A stretch of 64,000 bases of DNA from Phaeosaccion multiseriatum. Its lineage: Eukaryota > Ochrophyta, other classes. The DNA lies in contig OZ218958.1 in the NCBI GenBank assembly GCA_965112735.1, forward strand, positions 3,472,001-3,536,000, read 5' to 3'. The notes beneath the pieces are model-generated. The model searched no databases and was not told the DNA's origin. It worked only from the letters and a program-made list of their open reading frames with translations. This document shows, in pieces, positions 1 through 9,641 of this stretch. Both the position numbers and the translations under genes were made by a program. How positions within the stretch are numbered: position 1 is the stretch's first letter; every line of letters starts with the position of its first letter.

Positions 1-118
1 GGCCGTGGTCTGTCTCACTCTCTGATGGAAGACCTCTCCGTAGTCATCCGTCCCAGCTCCCTGCTTCGCCGCCTTTCTTCACCAACCCCCTCTCTCACTG
101 CCCCCCCACCCTCTAAAG

Positions 119-783
119 GTCCCAGCCAATCGGGCCCGTGTGCAGACCATGATTGAGGAGCTCAAGACGCCCCCCCAGCCGACGCCTTCCGAGCCTACGC
201 CGCCCGAGCCTACGCCTCCCGAGCCTGTGTCTCCCCAGCCCGAGCCAGAACAGGTCAAGAAGGTTCCGTCGTCGGCGCCTCCCACGGCCCCAGCCCCGGC
301 CGCGCGGCGTGTAATCACGAGCACACCGACCATCACCCAGCGGCGGCAGCCCTTCGAGTCCTTCGCTTGGGATGAGGGCAGCTACGACAGCCCCTGGGTC
401 ACTGTGTATGCAGGTCTACAGGGGGTGGGGCAGGTCAAGGAAGGGGTGACGTGCTCCTTCAGCAAGAGGGGGTTCGACCTTGAGGTGAAGGGCCACTCGA
501 AGGGAGACTTTCGCCTCTACAAGGACACGCTCACCAAAGAGATTCTTCCCACGGAGAGCAAGTTCGTCGTCAAGAGAGGTGAGTGGGCTTGTTAGTTGGC
601 TGGGGAATTGGCTTGTGAGTGGCTTGGGAGTGGGCGGGTGAGTTGGCATGTCAGTGCCTTGTGCGTTGGATGTGGAGTTGCCGTGGGGTCAGGCAGCACA
701 TCGCTGAGGAGGGTCCAAGGGGTGCGGTTGGCTCGTGGGGCCTCTCGGATTAGTCACCTCTCCTCGGATTCTTCCTTCCCCTG

Positions 784-830
<47 letters not shown>

Positions 831-2200
831 CAGCTCGAGTCGGCGCCTGTTTGGCTGACCACTGCTGACCCAGAAGCCTGTTTTGGTGCTGCTGCTGTAT
901 CACTAACCCCTGCGATTCTTGCTGCTCCACCCCACAGACAAGGTCCTGTTGAAGCTCCGCAAGAAGAAGGGCGAATTCTCCTACGAAAGGTGTGTGGGCG
1001 ATCGATTAATGGATGAAGAAGAAAGGAGGGACAATCAACAGAGTACCGCTGGCTGACTGCTGACTGCTATGTCGAAGTCTAGTGTTGTGTTGGATTGGCG
1101 CAGCTCTATACACTGACCCTGCGACTGAATCTGAAACTGGGCGCCCAGGTGGGAGAACCTTACGAGCAACAAGACGCTCGCCGAGCTTGAGGAGGCGGAG
1201 AGTAAGAAAGCGAGAGACCCTCAGGCGGGCATCATGGACGTAATGAAGGAAATGTGAGTGCATAAAGGGCAAAGGGCCGTCAGGTCAACGGCTCTCTCTC
1301 CTCCTCCTTTCCTCTTCCTCTCTCTCCTCCTCACCCCTCGTCTCCTTTCCTTTCCTCTTCCTCTCTCTCCCCCTCACTCCTCACTCCTCACTCCTCTCCT
1401 TTCCTCTGTCTCTCTCCTCCTTGCCCCTCGCTCCGCTCCTTTCCTCTCTCTCTCTCCTCCTTGCCCCTCGCTCCTCTCTTTTCTCTCTCTTTCCTTTCCT
1501 CTCTCTTCCTCGCCCCTCCCCCTTTTGCTTCCCTCATGTGCTCCCCTCGCTCATTTCCTCACTCTCCTCCTCCTCCTCCTCCTCCTCCTCCTCACTCTCC
1601 TCCTGCTCTTCCTCCTCCTTCTCCTCCTCCTCTTCCTCCTCCTAATCCTCCTCCTCCTCCTACTACTGGTACTCCTCCCCCTCCCCCCCCCCTCTTCCTC
1701 CTCCTCCTCCTCCTCCTCCTCCTCCTTCTCCCCCTCCTCCTCCTCCTCCTCCTCCTCGCCCCTTGCTTCCTTCGTGTGCTGCGCTCTTGCTCAGGTACGA
1801 CAAGGGCGACGAAAACATGCGCAAGGTGATTGGAGAGAGCATGATGAAGTCAAGGAGCGGGGGAGGTAAGGATCCCCTCATGGACGAGCCCAAAATGCCG
1901 GACATGCCCGACTTTTCAGACCTCAACTTGGGGGGGGGGGAGGAAGGGGGATTCGGAGACGACTTGGGAAGACTGGATGGACTCGGGGGTGCAGGCATGG
2001 ATGATAACAACTTTGATGATGATGATGACGACTATGATGCCGACACCGACTTTCCATCCGTCGATTTGGAGGCCAAGAAAGGGGCGGAGAAGCTTGCGCA
2101 GGAGGAGGAGGAGGCGGAGACCAAGGACTTGCAAGGGGGGGGGGGTGGGATTGAGCCCCAGGGGAAGCACTCGGTAGGGGATGTGGACGACTTCGACTGA
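119..2200 (+). CDS. CACYBP: Calcyclin-binding protein / Siah-interacting protein-like (CS and SGS domains)
   Basis: Exons 119-578, 938-989, 1149-1253 and 1795-2200 join in frame to about 340 residues; every junction is GT-AG. Exons 1 and 2 encode a CS (p23-like) beta-sandwich: ESFAWDEGSYDSPWVTVY, then LKGVGQV-like and RGFDLEVKGHSKGDFRL, closing with DKVLLKLRKKKGEFSYERW across the exon 2/3 junction. Exon 3 and the start of exon 4 match the SGS region of CacyBP (GIMDVMKEM, then YDKGDENMRKVIGESMMKSR). In animals this protein bridges Siah1/Skp1 ubiquitin ligase complexes and binds S100 proteins. The N-terminal helical dimerisation region is replaced or preceded by a Pro-rich stretch with PTPxEP repeats, and the tail is acidic and Gly-rich. 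The 5' end is uncertain: an acceptor at 117-118 (or 124-125) implies a further exon at or beyond the left edge. Intron 3 is a long pyrimidine tract. Confidence 0.85.
1265..1790 (+). repeat. Pyrimidine-rich (CTC/CCT)n intron 3 of the CacyBP gene
   Basis: Almost pure C/T on the plus strand, passing from CTCTCC-type runs to (TCC)n near 1565-1765, and ending at the acceptor at 1794. It acts as an oversized polypyrimidine tract. Long open frames here code only Leu, Pro or Ser runs and are not genes. Confidence 0.9.
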
Positions 2201-2821
2201 GGACATGGGCCATGGTGCCACTCTGGGGCCGCTGGGCACCTGGAACAGGGCACCTGGAACAGGGCACATGCCACATGGCACATGGCACTGGCGCATGACA
2301 TCAGAAGGACATGAGAAGGACGGGATAAGGGGTGAGGTGACTCATGGCATCAGAAGGACGGGATAAGGGGTGAGGTGACTCGGTGGTGCCACCAATCAGT
2401 GGTGCAGTCAGGAAATCAGTAGGCCCTGACCATGCAAGGCAATCAGAAGGCGTCACCCTGTCCCCTTGAGCTGTCCCGTGAGCTGTTCTGTGAGTGAGCG
2501 CACACCACGCCCTCCTCCTCCTCCTCCCTCCTCCTTTCTCCTCCCTCCTTTAGTGGCCATATGGGAGAGCCCCGGCAAGGAAGTCATTGCTTGGGTGGGG
2601 GGCCTAGGAAGAGGCTCCAGGGGGGGCAGATGCTCCCAGGGGGGGGGGGGATGCTACCCAGAGGGAGGGGAGGGGTCGTGAGTGGACAGCATGGCAGGAG
2701 CAGAACAGCAGCAGAACAGCAGCACAACGTCGGTTACATACAGCAGAAGATACTAACGTCGGTTACATACACGCATGCACGCACGCACACACACACACGG
2801 AGAAAATGATGTTTAACTGTT

Positions 2822-2827
2822 AATAAA
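2822..2827 (+). other. Possible polyadenylation hexamer AATAAA
   Basis: AATAAA lies about 620 bases past the CacyBP stop in an otherwise GC-rich stretch, so it is a candidate 3' end signal. The distance makes it uncertain. The 2201-2820 stretch otherwise holds short direct repeats (GGACGGGATAAGGGGTGAGG at about 2320 and 2355) and G-runs; I see no gene in it. Confidence 0.3.
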
Positions 2828-3017
2828 ATGGTCTTCACGCCTTTTGCCAAGACCCTTCTATCCTTCCACCCCACCCAACCCCACCCCACCCAACCCCACC
2901 CCACCCCATCCACTGCCATCGCATCCACTGCCATCGCATCCCACCTAGGCATACCCCCGTCTGCCGCTCGTCGCTCACTCTCAGTTAACGCCCTACCTGC
3001 CTTGTACGTGAGCACGG

Positions 3018-3018
<1 letters not shown>

Positions 3019-3054
<36 letters not shown>
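3019..3054. repeat. (AC)n microsatellite
   Basis: About 18 uninterrupted CA dinucleotides in the intergenic region between the CacyBP and pirin genes. Confidence 0.95.
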
Positions 3055-3057
<3 letters not shown>

Positions 3058-3114
3058 CACCCCCCGGGCATGCATCGTGCGGCCTCTGTACCCCCATACG
3101 GTATCGGTATGATG

Positions 3115-3378
3115 CCTGAACGGTACCTCTGGACGGTGTAATTGAACGGTGCCTCTGGACGGTAATTTGAATGGTACCTCGGACGGTATAATAATAATAT
3201 TGAATGGTACCTCTGGACGGTAAATTGAACGGTACCTCTGGACGGTGTAATTGAACGGTATCTCTGGACCGTATAATTGAACGGTACCTCTGGACGGTAT
3301 AATTGAACGGTACCTCGGACGGTGTAATTGAACGGACCTCTGGACGGTATAATTGAACGGTACCTCTGGACGGTTTAT
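3115..3378. repeat. Minisatellite with GGTACCTCTGGACGGT core, ~26-bp unit
   Basis: About ten imperfect tandem copies of a unit whose core is GGTACCTCTGGACGGT followed by ATAATTGAAC. Copies vary by loss of the CTG in the core and by short AT insertions (TAATAATAATA near 3190). It is intergenic. The KpnI-like GGTACC is kept in most copies. Confidence 0.9.
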
Positions 3379-3638
3379 TACCCGTGCCTACACATGTGCC
3401 TTTTCCTGAGCCTGAGGCAGTAACAGTGGTCAGCCCTGATACCTTGTAGTAGTTGTACACCCCTCCAGGACGGTCCTCCGCGGTGGCCGAGGCAAACAAA
3501 TAGAGGAGAGTCTCGCTCGCACCTCCTTCCCTCCCTCCCTACAGACTACATCCCTCCCTGCAGGCTACATCCACTGCTCTGGCCTCCCTCCCCCCCTCCG
3601 CCCCCCCGTCTTCTCTTTCTCTCTCCCCCCTCCCCCCC

Positions 3639-6600
3639 TCACGGCTTCTTCTCCCCACTGCCCCCCCTGCCCCCCCTGCCCCTTGGCTGTCCGTAGGGGT
3701 AGCTGCTCCTCCCGCCCTCCCGGAGGCCTTGCTGCCACTCCTCGTCACTAAGTTTGTGACTGAAGTACTGCCCGAAGAGCCCCGCCTGTTCGTCCTCGAA
3801 GGCCTCCCTGACCTCCCCTGCAGAGGTCATCACGTGCGGTCCCTGTTGCACCACGGGTTCTCCGATGGGCTCCCCTCCCATGAAGAAGACGTCCGTTTCG
3901 GAGGAGCCAAGGTTCTGGAACCGAATCTTGCTTCCGGTCTGCTCAACAACATAACACGGACAGAGATATACACAGAGAGAGAAACAGAGGAGAGACACAC
4001 ACAGAGAGAGGGAGAGGGAGACATACAGAGAGAGAGACAGAGAGACCAAGAGAGAGGGAGACATACAGAGAGAGAGAGAGACCAAGAGAGAGGGAGACAT
4101 ACAGAGAGAGAGACAGAGAGACCAAGAGAGAGGGAGACATACAGAGAGAGAGAGAGACCAAGAGAGAGGGAGACATACAGAGAGAGAGACAGAGAGACCA
4201 AGAGAGAGGGAGACATACAGAGAGAGAGAGAGAGACCAAGAGAGAGGGAGACATACAGAGAGAGAGATAGACCAAGAGAGAGGGAGACATACAGAGAGAG
4301 AGACAGACCAAGAGAGAGAGAGAGAGACCAAGAGAGAGATAGAGAGACCGAGAGAGAGGCAACGCACGAGGGGAAGGAGGCAGAGGCGGGGGTGGGGGGA
4401 GGGAGAGGTGGTTTGGGGGGGGGGGGGGGGGGGAGGGAAAGGGTGGTTACGCATGGGGCCGTACGTGCGTACGAGCAGGCAGGCAGGCAGCAGGCAGCAG
4501 GCAGCAGGCATACGGGCAGGCAAAAAGGGAAGTTGGGCAGGCACATGGGCAAGCTAGAAGGGCAGAGGGCGGGCACATGGACAGACATATGGGCAGGCAT
4601 ATGGGCAGGCATATGGGCAGTTGAGCATACCTTTTGGAATCGGCCCGTCTCGTGCATCTTGAGCTCAGTAACTGCCCCCCCCTCTCCTCCCTCTCCTCCC
4701 TCTCCCTCCCTCCTGTCCCTGTCGGCACCTCCCACAGTCAGCGTGCCCCTCCTGTTTGTTGTCGGAGGCAAGAGGAGGAGAGGAGGAGAGGAGGAGGAGG
4801 AGGAGGAGGAGGAGGAGGAGGAGGAGGAGGAGGAGGAGGAGGAGGAGGAGGAGGAGGAGGAGGAGGAGAAGAGGAGAAGGAGGAGGAGGAGGAGGAGGAG
4901 GAGGAGGAGGAGGAGGAGGAGGAGGAGGAGGAAGAGGAGGAGGAGGAGGAGGAGGAGGAGGAGGAGGAGGAGGAGAGGAGAAGAGGAGAAGGAGGAGGAG
5001 AGGGGCAGGGGGGCAGGGGGGCACAGGGGTCGCCAGCAGACACAGAGGCGCGGCCAATATGTTAGAGGCATACATACCGTATATGCCAAGGGCTCCCCCC
5101 GAGAGGGAGAGGGAGAGGCGATGGCAGTCCCTGCCCATGCCACGGATGCGCCAATGTGCCCTTCCTCCTGCTCCTGTCTCTCTCAGTCCTGTCCTGCCCA
5201 TGTCACTCCTCCCCTCTCACTGCTACAGCCTTACGTAGCCTTACATAGCCTTACATAGCCTTACATAGCCTTACATAGCCTTACATACGGCGCCTCACCT
5301 CACGTAGGCCACGCATGTGCCGTAGGTGTCGGGCAGGGTGAAGGTCCAGTCTCCCCCCGCCTGCAGCACCACGTGGAGGATGGTCACGTCAACAGGGTAC
5401 ACGGCCTCCGAGCGCTGGCCTGGAAGAGGGGAAAGGGGGTAGATGGAGGCATACCGGCACAGGGGGAGGGGCGAAGAGAGAGAGAGACAGAGGGAGGCAG
5501 GGGGTGGGAGTGGGGAGGCAGGCAGGAGGGATGGGCAGTAAGGAGGCAGGCAGGTGGATGGCAGTGGATGGAAGTTGAGCCGATGGTGCACCACTCCTTC
5601 CCTACACACATGCACATGCTGCACACACAGGCTTTATACAATGCGAGTGAATCAAGGTCACAAAACAACATGCTCAGTCACATAGTCACTTGTGAGTGCA
5701 TCACGGCCGCACAGTCTAAAGGGCAAAAGCCCCTTTCAAGCCCCTTTCAAGCACGCCCCTCCCTCTGACGTACCTTCCACCTCTCCCGCGATGACTGTGA
5801 TGTCAGTGCGCCGCTCGGGGAGGGACACCTTGGGCATGTTGAGTCCGTCCGCGCCCCCCAACACCTGCAGGGAGGGACTCGACAGCTTCTCCGCCCGAGG
5901 GAGGTTCACCCACAGCTGGTAGATCTCTGCGGCAGTCAGACAGTCAGTCAGTCTCTCCCTCTCTCCCTCTCTCCCCTCCCCCCCTCCATCCCTCTCTCCC
6001 CCTCCTCACCATACCGCCATTGCCCTCCTTGCCCCCCCCCTTGTCACTCACCGATGTCCTTGAAGCCCCAGGGCGACACATCCCACATCTCCTCATGCAT
6101 CACTCCCCTCCCTGCCGTCATCCACTGGGCCTGCGCCACGAGTGCCATGAGTGCCATGAGCACAAGTCAAGCAGGAGGGACACATAAGACCTTAGGACAT
6201 GGGACAAAATAGTATGACAATCGTCATTCTCGACCTCGAAACTACAATCCTAAACAGAGTAGACATCGAAACTACAATCTGAAACAGAGTAGACCTCCAT
6301 TCCATTCCATTCCATTCCATTCCATTCCATTCCATAATCTCCGGCAGCACCTATGTGCCTTCTTCCTCCACAGCCGATCACAAGTGCCGACACCAAGTGC
6401 CCGCCCGTGTGGAAGCGAAGGAGGACCAACCGACCAACTCTGTTCCGCTTCTCGCCTCCCGCCCTTCCTCCCTCCCTCCCTTCCTCCCTTCCTCCCTCTC
6501 TCCCTCCCTCCCTCCCTTCCTCCCTTCCTCCCTCCCTTCCTCCCTCTCTCCCTCCCTCTCTCCCTCCCTCCCTCCCTCCCTCCCTCCCCCCCTCTCTCTC

Positions 6601-7194
6601 CCTTCCTCCCTCCCTCCCTCCCTCCCTCCCTCCCTTCCTCCCTCCCTCCCTCCCTCCCTCCCTCCCTCCCTCTCTCCCTCCCTCCCTTCCTCCCTCCCTT
6701 CCTCCCTCTCTCCCTCCCTCTCTCCCTCCCTCCCTCCCTCCCTCCCTCCCTCCCTCCCCCCCTCTCTCCCTCCCTCCCTCCCTCCCTCCCTCCCCCCTCT
6801 CTCCACCGACCTGCCCGTCTCCGTAGCTCTGCTTGACTCCCGAGCTGTCCCTGTGCACGAGGCCCCCCTTCATGCAATACGTCACGGTGGAGAAGCCTCT
6901 GACCAACACAGAGGGCGGCAGGCATATGGGCATGGGCAGTGCAGTTCGGCGTGTTGGATCTACAGTCGACGACAGCTTTGCTCTGTCGCAAATGGGCAGC
7001 ATCAAGGGCATTGATCGTCTCGCTGCTCTTGGCAGGGCCACACAGGATCACGCGGACTGTGTTCCCATCGCCGCCCCTCTCTCCCTCTCTCTCCCTCCCT
7101 CTCTCCCTCCCTCTCTTCCTCCCTCTCTCCCTCTATATCTCCCTCTCTCTCCTCTATTCCTCTCCCCCTCTCTCCCTCTCTCTTCTCGCTCGCT

Positions 7195-7226
<32 letters not shown>

Positions 7227-9389
7227 TTCCTCGCTTCCACCCTCTCTCCCTCTCTCCCTTCCCCCTCCCCTCTCTCCCTCCCCCTCTCTCCCTCTCTTTC
7301 TCCTCCCTCCCTCTCGTTCTCCCTCCCACTCTCTCCCGCTCTGTCTCCTTCCTCTCTCCCTCTCTTTCTCCTTCCTCGCTTCCTCTCCTTCTCTCCCTCC
7401 CTCCCCCCCCCCCTCTTCCTCCCTCCTCTCTCCCTCTACTTCTCCCTTCTCTCTCCCCCTACTCCTCCCTCCTTTCTCTCTCTCACCTATGTGTGTGTGC
7501 TGGGAAGGAAGAGAGAAACAACAGAAAATGGGGGGCGGGGGGGCATGGAGAGAGCCCAAGCGCAGGAGGCACCGGACCCAAGAGAACGAAGAGAAACATG
7601 TCAGTGTGGGCCCCCACTCACTCTGTCTACAATCCTCGCCATCACACTCACTCTGTCTACAATACTCGCTGTATCACTGGGCTATCGCACTCAGGAGAAG
7701 CCCCTGCACACCCCTACACACAGTTTCAGTTTCTTAGGTGACTCCGATAAGTCAATAAACATACACCCCTACACACCTGGAAAGCCCTCGGGCATGATAA
7801 TCCCTCTGAAGAGGAGACGGAAGGGGTCCATCGGCCAGAAAGAGTGTCTGCGGTGAGCGGTACACCATGAGATGAAGGGCAGGGGGGCGGGGCGGGTCAG
7901 AGCACTGCGCCACTGGTAGGGTCCTGCTGAGCAAGCCTCTCTTTTGTCACAATAGAGCCCTGCTAGAGGGGGGCAAATCTCTCTTCACAAATTGGTACCT
8001 GTGATGTACCAAGAGGAGGAAGGGGTCCATCACTTCCCCATCCCAGATTTGGGGCGACACCCTGCAAGAGTGGACGGTACAGACGAGAGACCACAAGAGA
8101 GGAGCAGGGGTCGAGCGCAGCGAACAACAGGAGCAGGAGCAGCGGATAAGGGTGGTGGGCGTGAGAGGTGTGAGGAGACGTGCCCACTCGATAAGGGTGG
8201 TGGGTGTGAGAGGTGTGAGGAGATATGCCCGCTCGGACTTCTCGCAGTGCAGGGGGTTGCCGCACGCATTCCAGTGGAAGGCCCTCCCTCTGTCCCTCCC
8301 TCCCTCTCCCTTCCACCCTCCCTCCCTCCCTCTCTCTTTCTCTCTTCCTCCCTCTGTCCCTCCCTCCCTCTCCCTTCCACCCTCCCTCCCTCCCTCTCTC
8401 TTTCTCTCTTCCTCCCTCCCTTCCTGCTTCTCCTCTCCTCTCCTCTCCTCTCCCTCTGTCCCTCCCTCTATCTCTCTCTCTCTTCCTCCCTCCCTTCCTG
8501 CTTCTCCTCTCCTCTCCTCTCCTCTCCTCTCCCTCCGTCCCTCCCTCACCTTCCACCGAACTTGTCCTCGAGAAAGGCGCTCACCCCCTTGAGGCCTACA
8601 AGGTCCAGTACAGTCAAGATGAGCCCGTTCTGAAACGGCCACACGGGAAGGCGGATCTCCTTCTTGACCTCCCCAAGCTGTCGATACTCGGACCCTAGCA
8701 CAGGCTCTAGCTCGGGCTCTTGCACAGGCTCTGGCAATGGGACATTGTGAGGCATGGGCGGGGGGGGGGGGGAGAAGTCAATGCCTCACTGAGTGAGAGA
8801 ATCAGGCTCCACCCGAGCCCCCGACAGCCCCTTTTGGCACCTGCCCCATCGACTTGCCCTGCCTTCCTCTGTGGAAGCACCTGCCCCATCGACTTGCCCT
8901 GCCTTCCTCGGTGGAAGCGCGAGACCTCTGTAGGCGCTGCGTGCCTCGCCTTGACTTACTTGGCGCTACGGCCACCTGCGGCGGAGCGTCCAGTACCGAT
9001 GCCTCACTCAGGGAGGGCTCAGGCGAGGAGGAGACTTGCAGCGGACGGGTTGCTCTCCTGCTTGCCCTCGCTCTTACTCGGCCGCACCGAAGGACGGAGG
9101 GGGGGGATGCATGTGGTGCTGCCTCGTTGCTCCACGCAGAGGGGGGAGGCGAGAAAGTTGTTGCAGGAGGAGTGGTGCTCCGGCCTTGGAACTGGACGAA
9201 CGCGTGCTGGAGGAGGGGGAAGGAAAGAGGGAGGGAGAGGGGCAGGGAGAGTTCAAGATTCCGGGGTCCAGGGGAGACGGAGATGAGAAATGTACTTACC
9301 GAGAGTGGCATCGTACTCATCAGCATACACGTACGCATTCCCAAGCCCCTTGAGAAAGTGGCATGTCGTTCCGAGCGTGGCGCCATCGC
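3639..9389 (-). CDS. PIR: Pirin-family cupin protein, at least 10 exons
   Basis: Well-supported exons on the minus strand, 5' to 3': 8755-8550, 8061-8010, 7847-7777, 6898-6811, 6130-6052, 5926-5774, 5419-5299, 5130-5078, 4671-4631, 3938-3639. All phases agree, giving 387 residues from an ATG at 8755. Pirin landmarks in order: MDPFLLL, RGFSTVTYCMKGG, QWMTAGRGVMHEEM, IYQLWVNLPRAEKL, ITVIAGEVEG, and FFMGGEPIGEPVVQQGPHVM near the end. Pirins are bicupin iron proteins of nucleus and cytosol; some have quercetinase activity. The second pair of iron ligands is present as HEEM, but the usual DHPHRGFE is not clearly there: the joined frame reads YHARGLSRGF. Further 5' exons may exist: 9389-9300 (encodes KGLGNAYVYADEYDATLG) and about 9197-8960 can splice in phase to an acceptor just inside the 8755 exon. 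Then the ATG at 8755 would not be the start. The family call is firm; the N-terminal half is provisional. Confidence 0.78.
3955..4360. repeat. Purine-rich ~60-bp tandem repeats in the last pirin intron
   Basis: Repeats of GAGGGAGACATACAGAGAGA and AGACCAAGAGAGAG units on the plus strand, which are C/T-rich on the pirin sense strand next to its final acceptor (3939-3940). Copies alternate between two unit lengths. Confidence 0.9.
4485..4625. repeat. Tandem copies of the CATATGGGCAGG motif
   Basis: Cluster of GCAGGCATATGGGCAGGCAT-type units, with degenerate versions such as GGCAGGCACATGGGCA, in a pirin intron. The same motif is dispersed singly elsewhere in the window (see findings). Confidence 0.8.
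4770..5010. repeat. (GGA)n polypurine tract
   Basis: About 240 bases of nearly uninterrupted GGA triplets with a few GAAGAGGAGAA breaks, inside a pirin intron. It is mirror-symmetric over long stretches, so it could form H-DNA triplex. Open frames here code homopolymers and are not genes. Confidence 0.95.
5229..5288. repeat. TTACATAGCC tandem repeat
   Basis: Five to six copies of a 10-11 bp unit (CCTTACATAG) in a pirin intron directly next to the exon at 5299-5419. Confidence 0.9.
6296..6334. repeat. (TTCCA)n pentanucleotide repeat
   Basis: Seven to eight copies of TTCCA in the pirin intron between exons 6130-6052 and 6898-6811. Confidence 0.9.
6462..6802. repeat. (CCCT)n tract
   Basis: About 340 bases of CCCT/CCTT tetranucleotides on the plus strand, within the same pirin intron. 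The exon donor is at 6810-6809. On the pirin sense strand it is purine-rich, so it is not a polypyrimidine tract for that gene. Confidence 0.95.
7065..7482. repeat. CT-rich low-complexity tract
   Basis: Interrupted CTCTCCCT runs in a pirin intron. No exon with the expected pirin residues was found inside it. Confidence 0.9.
8278..8548. repeat. CT-rich tract with duplicated ~65-bp blocks
   Basis: Blocks of CCCTCCCTCTCCCTTCCACC followed by CTCTTTCTCTCTTCC occur twice, then a second block type with (CTCCT)n occurs twice. It fills the pirin intron just downstream of the 8755-8550 exon. Confidence 0.85.
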
Positions 9390-9641
9390 CTAAAGCCGGC
9401 CTAAAGCAGCCTTTGCTGCTTTGCGAAGTGAGGAAGGATTGCTATGCGTGTTGGTGCCTTCTGCTGACTCACAGAAACCGGCACCTCTCCTTCTTTCTCC
9501 CCCCTTCTTTCTCCCTCTTCCCTCTCTTTCTCCCTTCTCCCTCCTCCCTCTCACGGGACTCTGGTCCATCTGGGCCTCTCTCTCTCTCTGTCTCCCTCTC
9601 TCTATCTCCTTCGATACGTGTAGCTTCTACGTTGCCTTGAG

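Noticed and set aside
3115-3378. Possible CRISPR array or satellite-type centromere
   Set aside because: Direct tandem units without spacers and only about 260 bases long.
3830-5258. Open frames of 437-509 codons on both strands
   Set aside because: They cross (GGA)n and AGAGAGGGAGACATACAG repeats and code only Leu/Ser, Glu/Arg or Pro runs; they overlap proven pirin exons.
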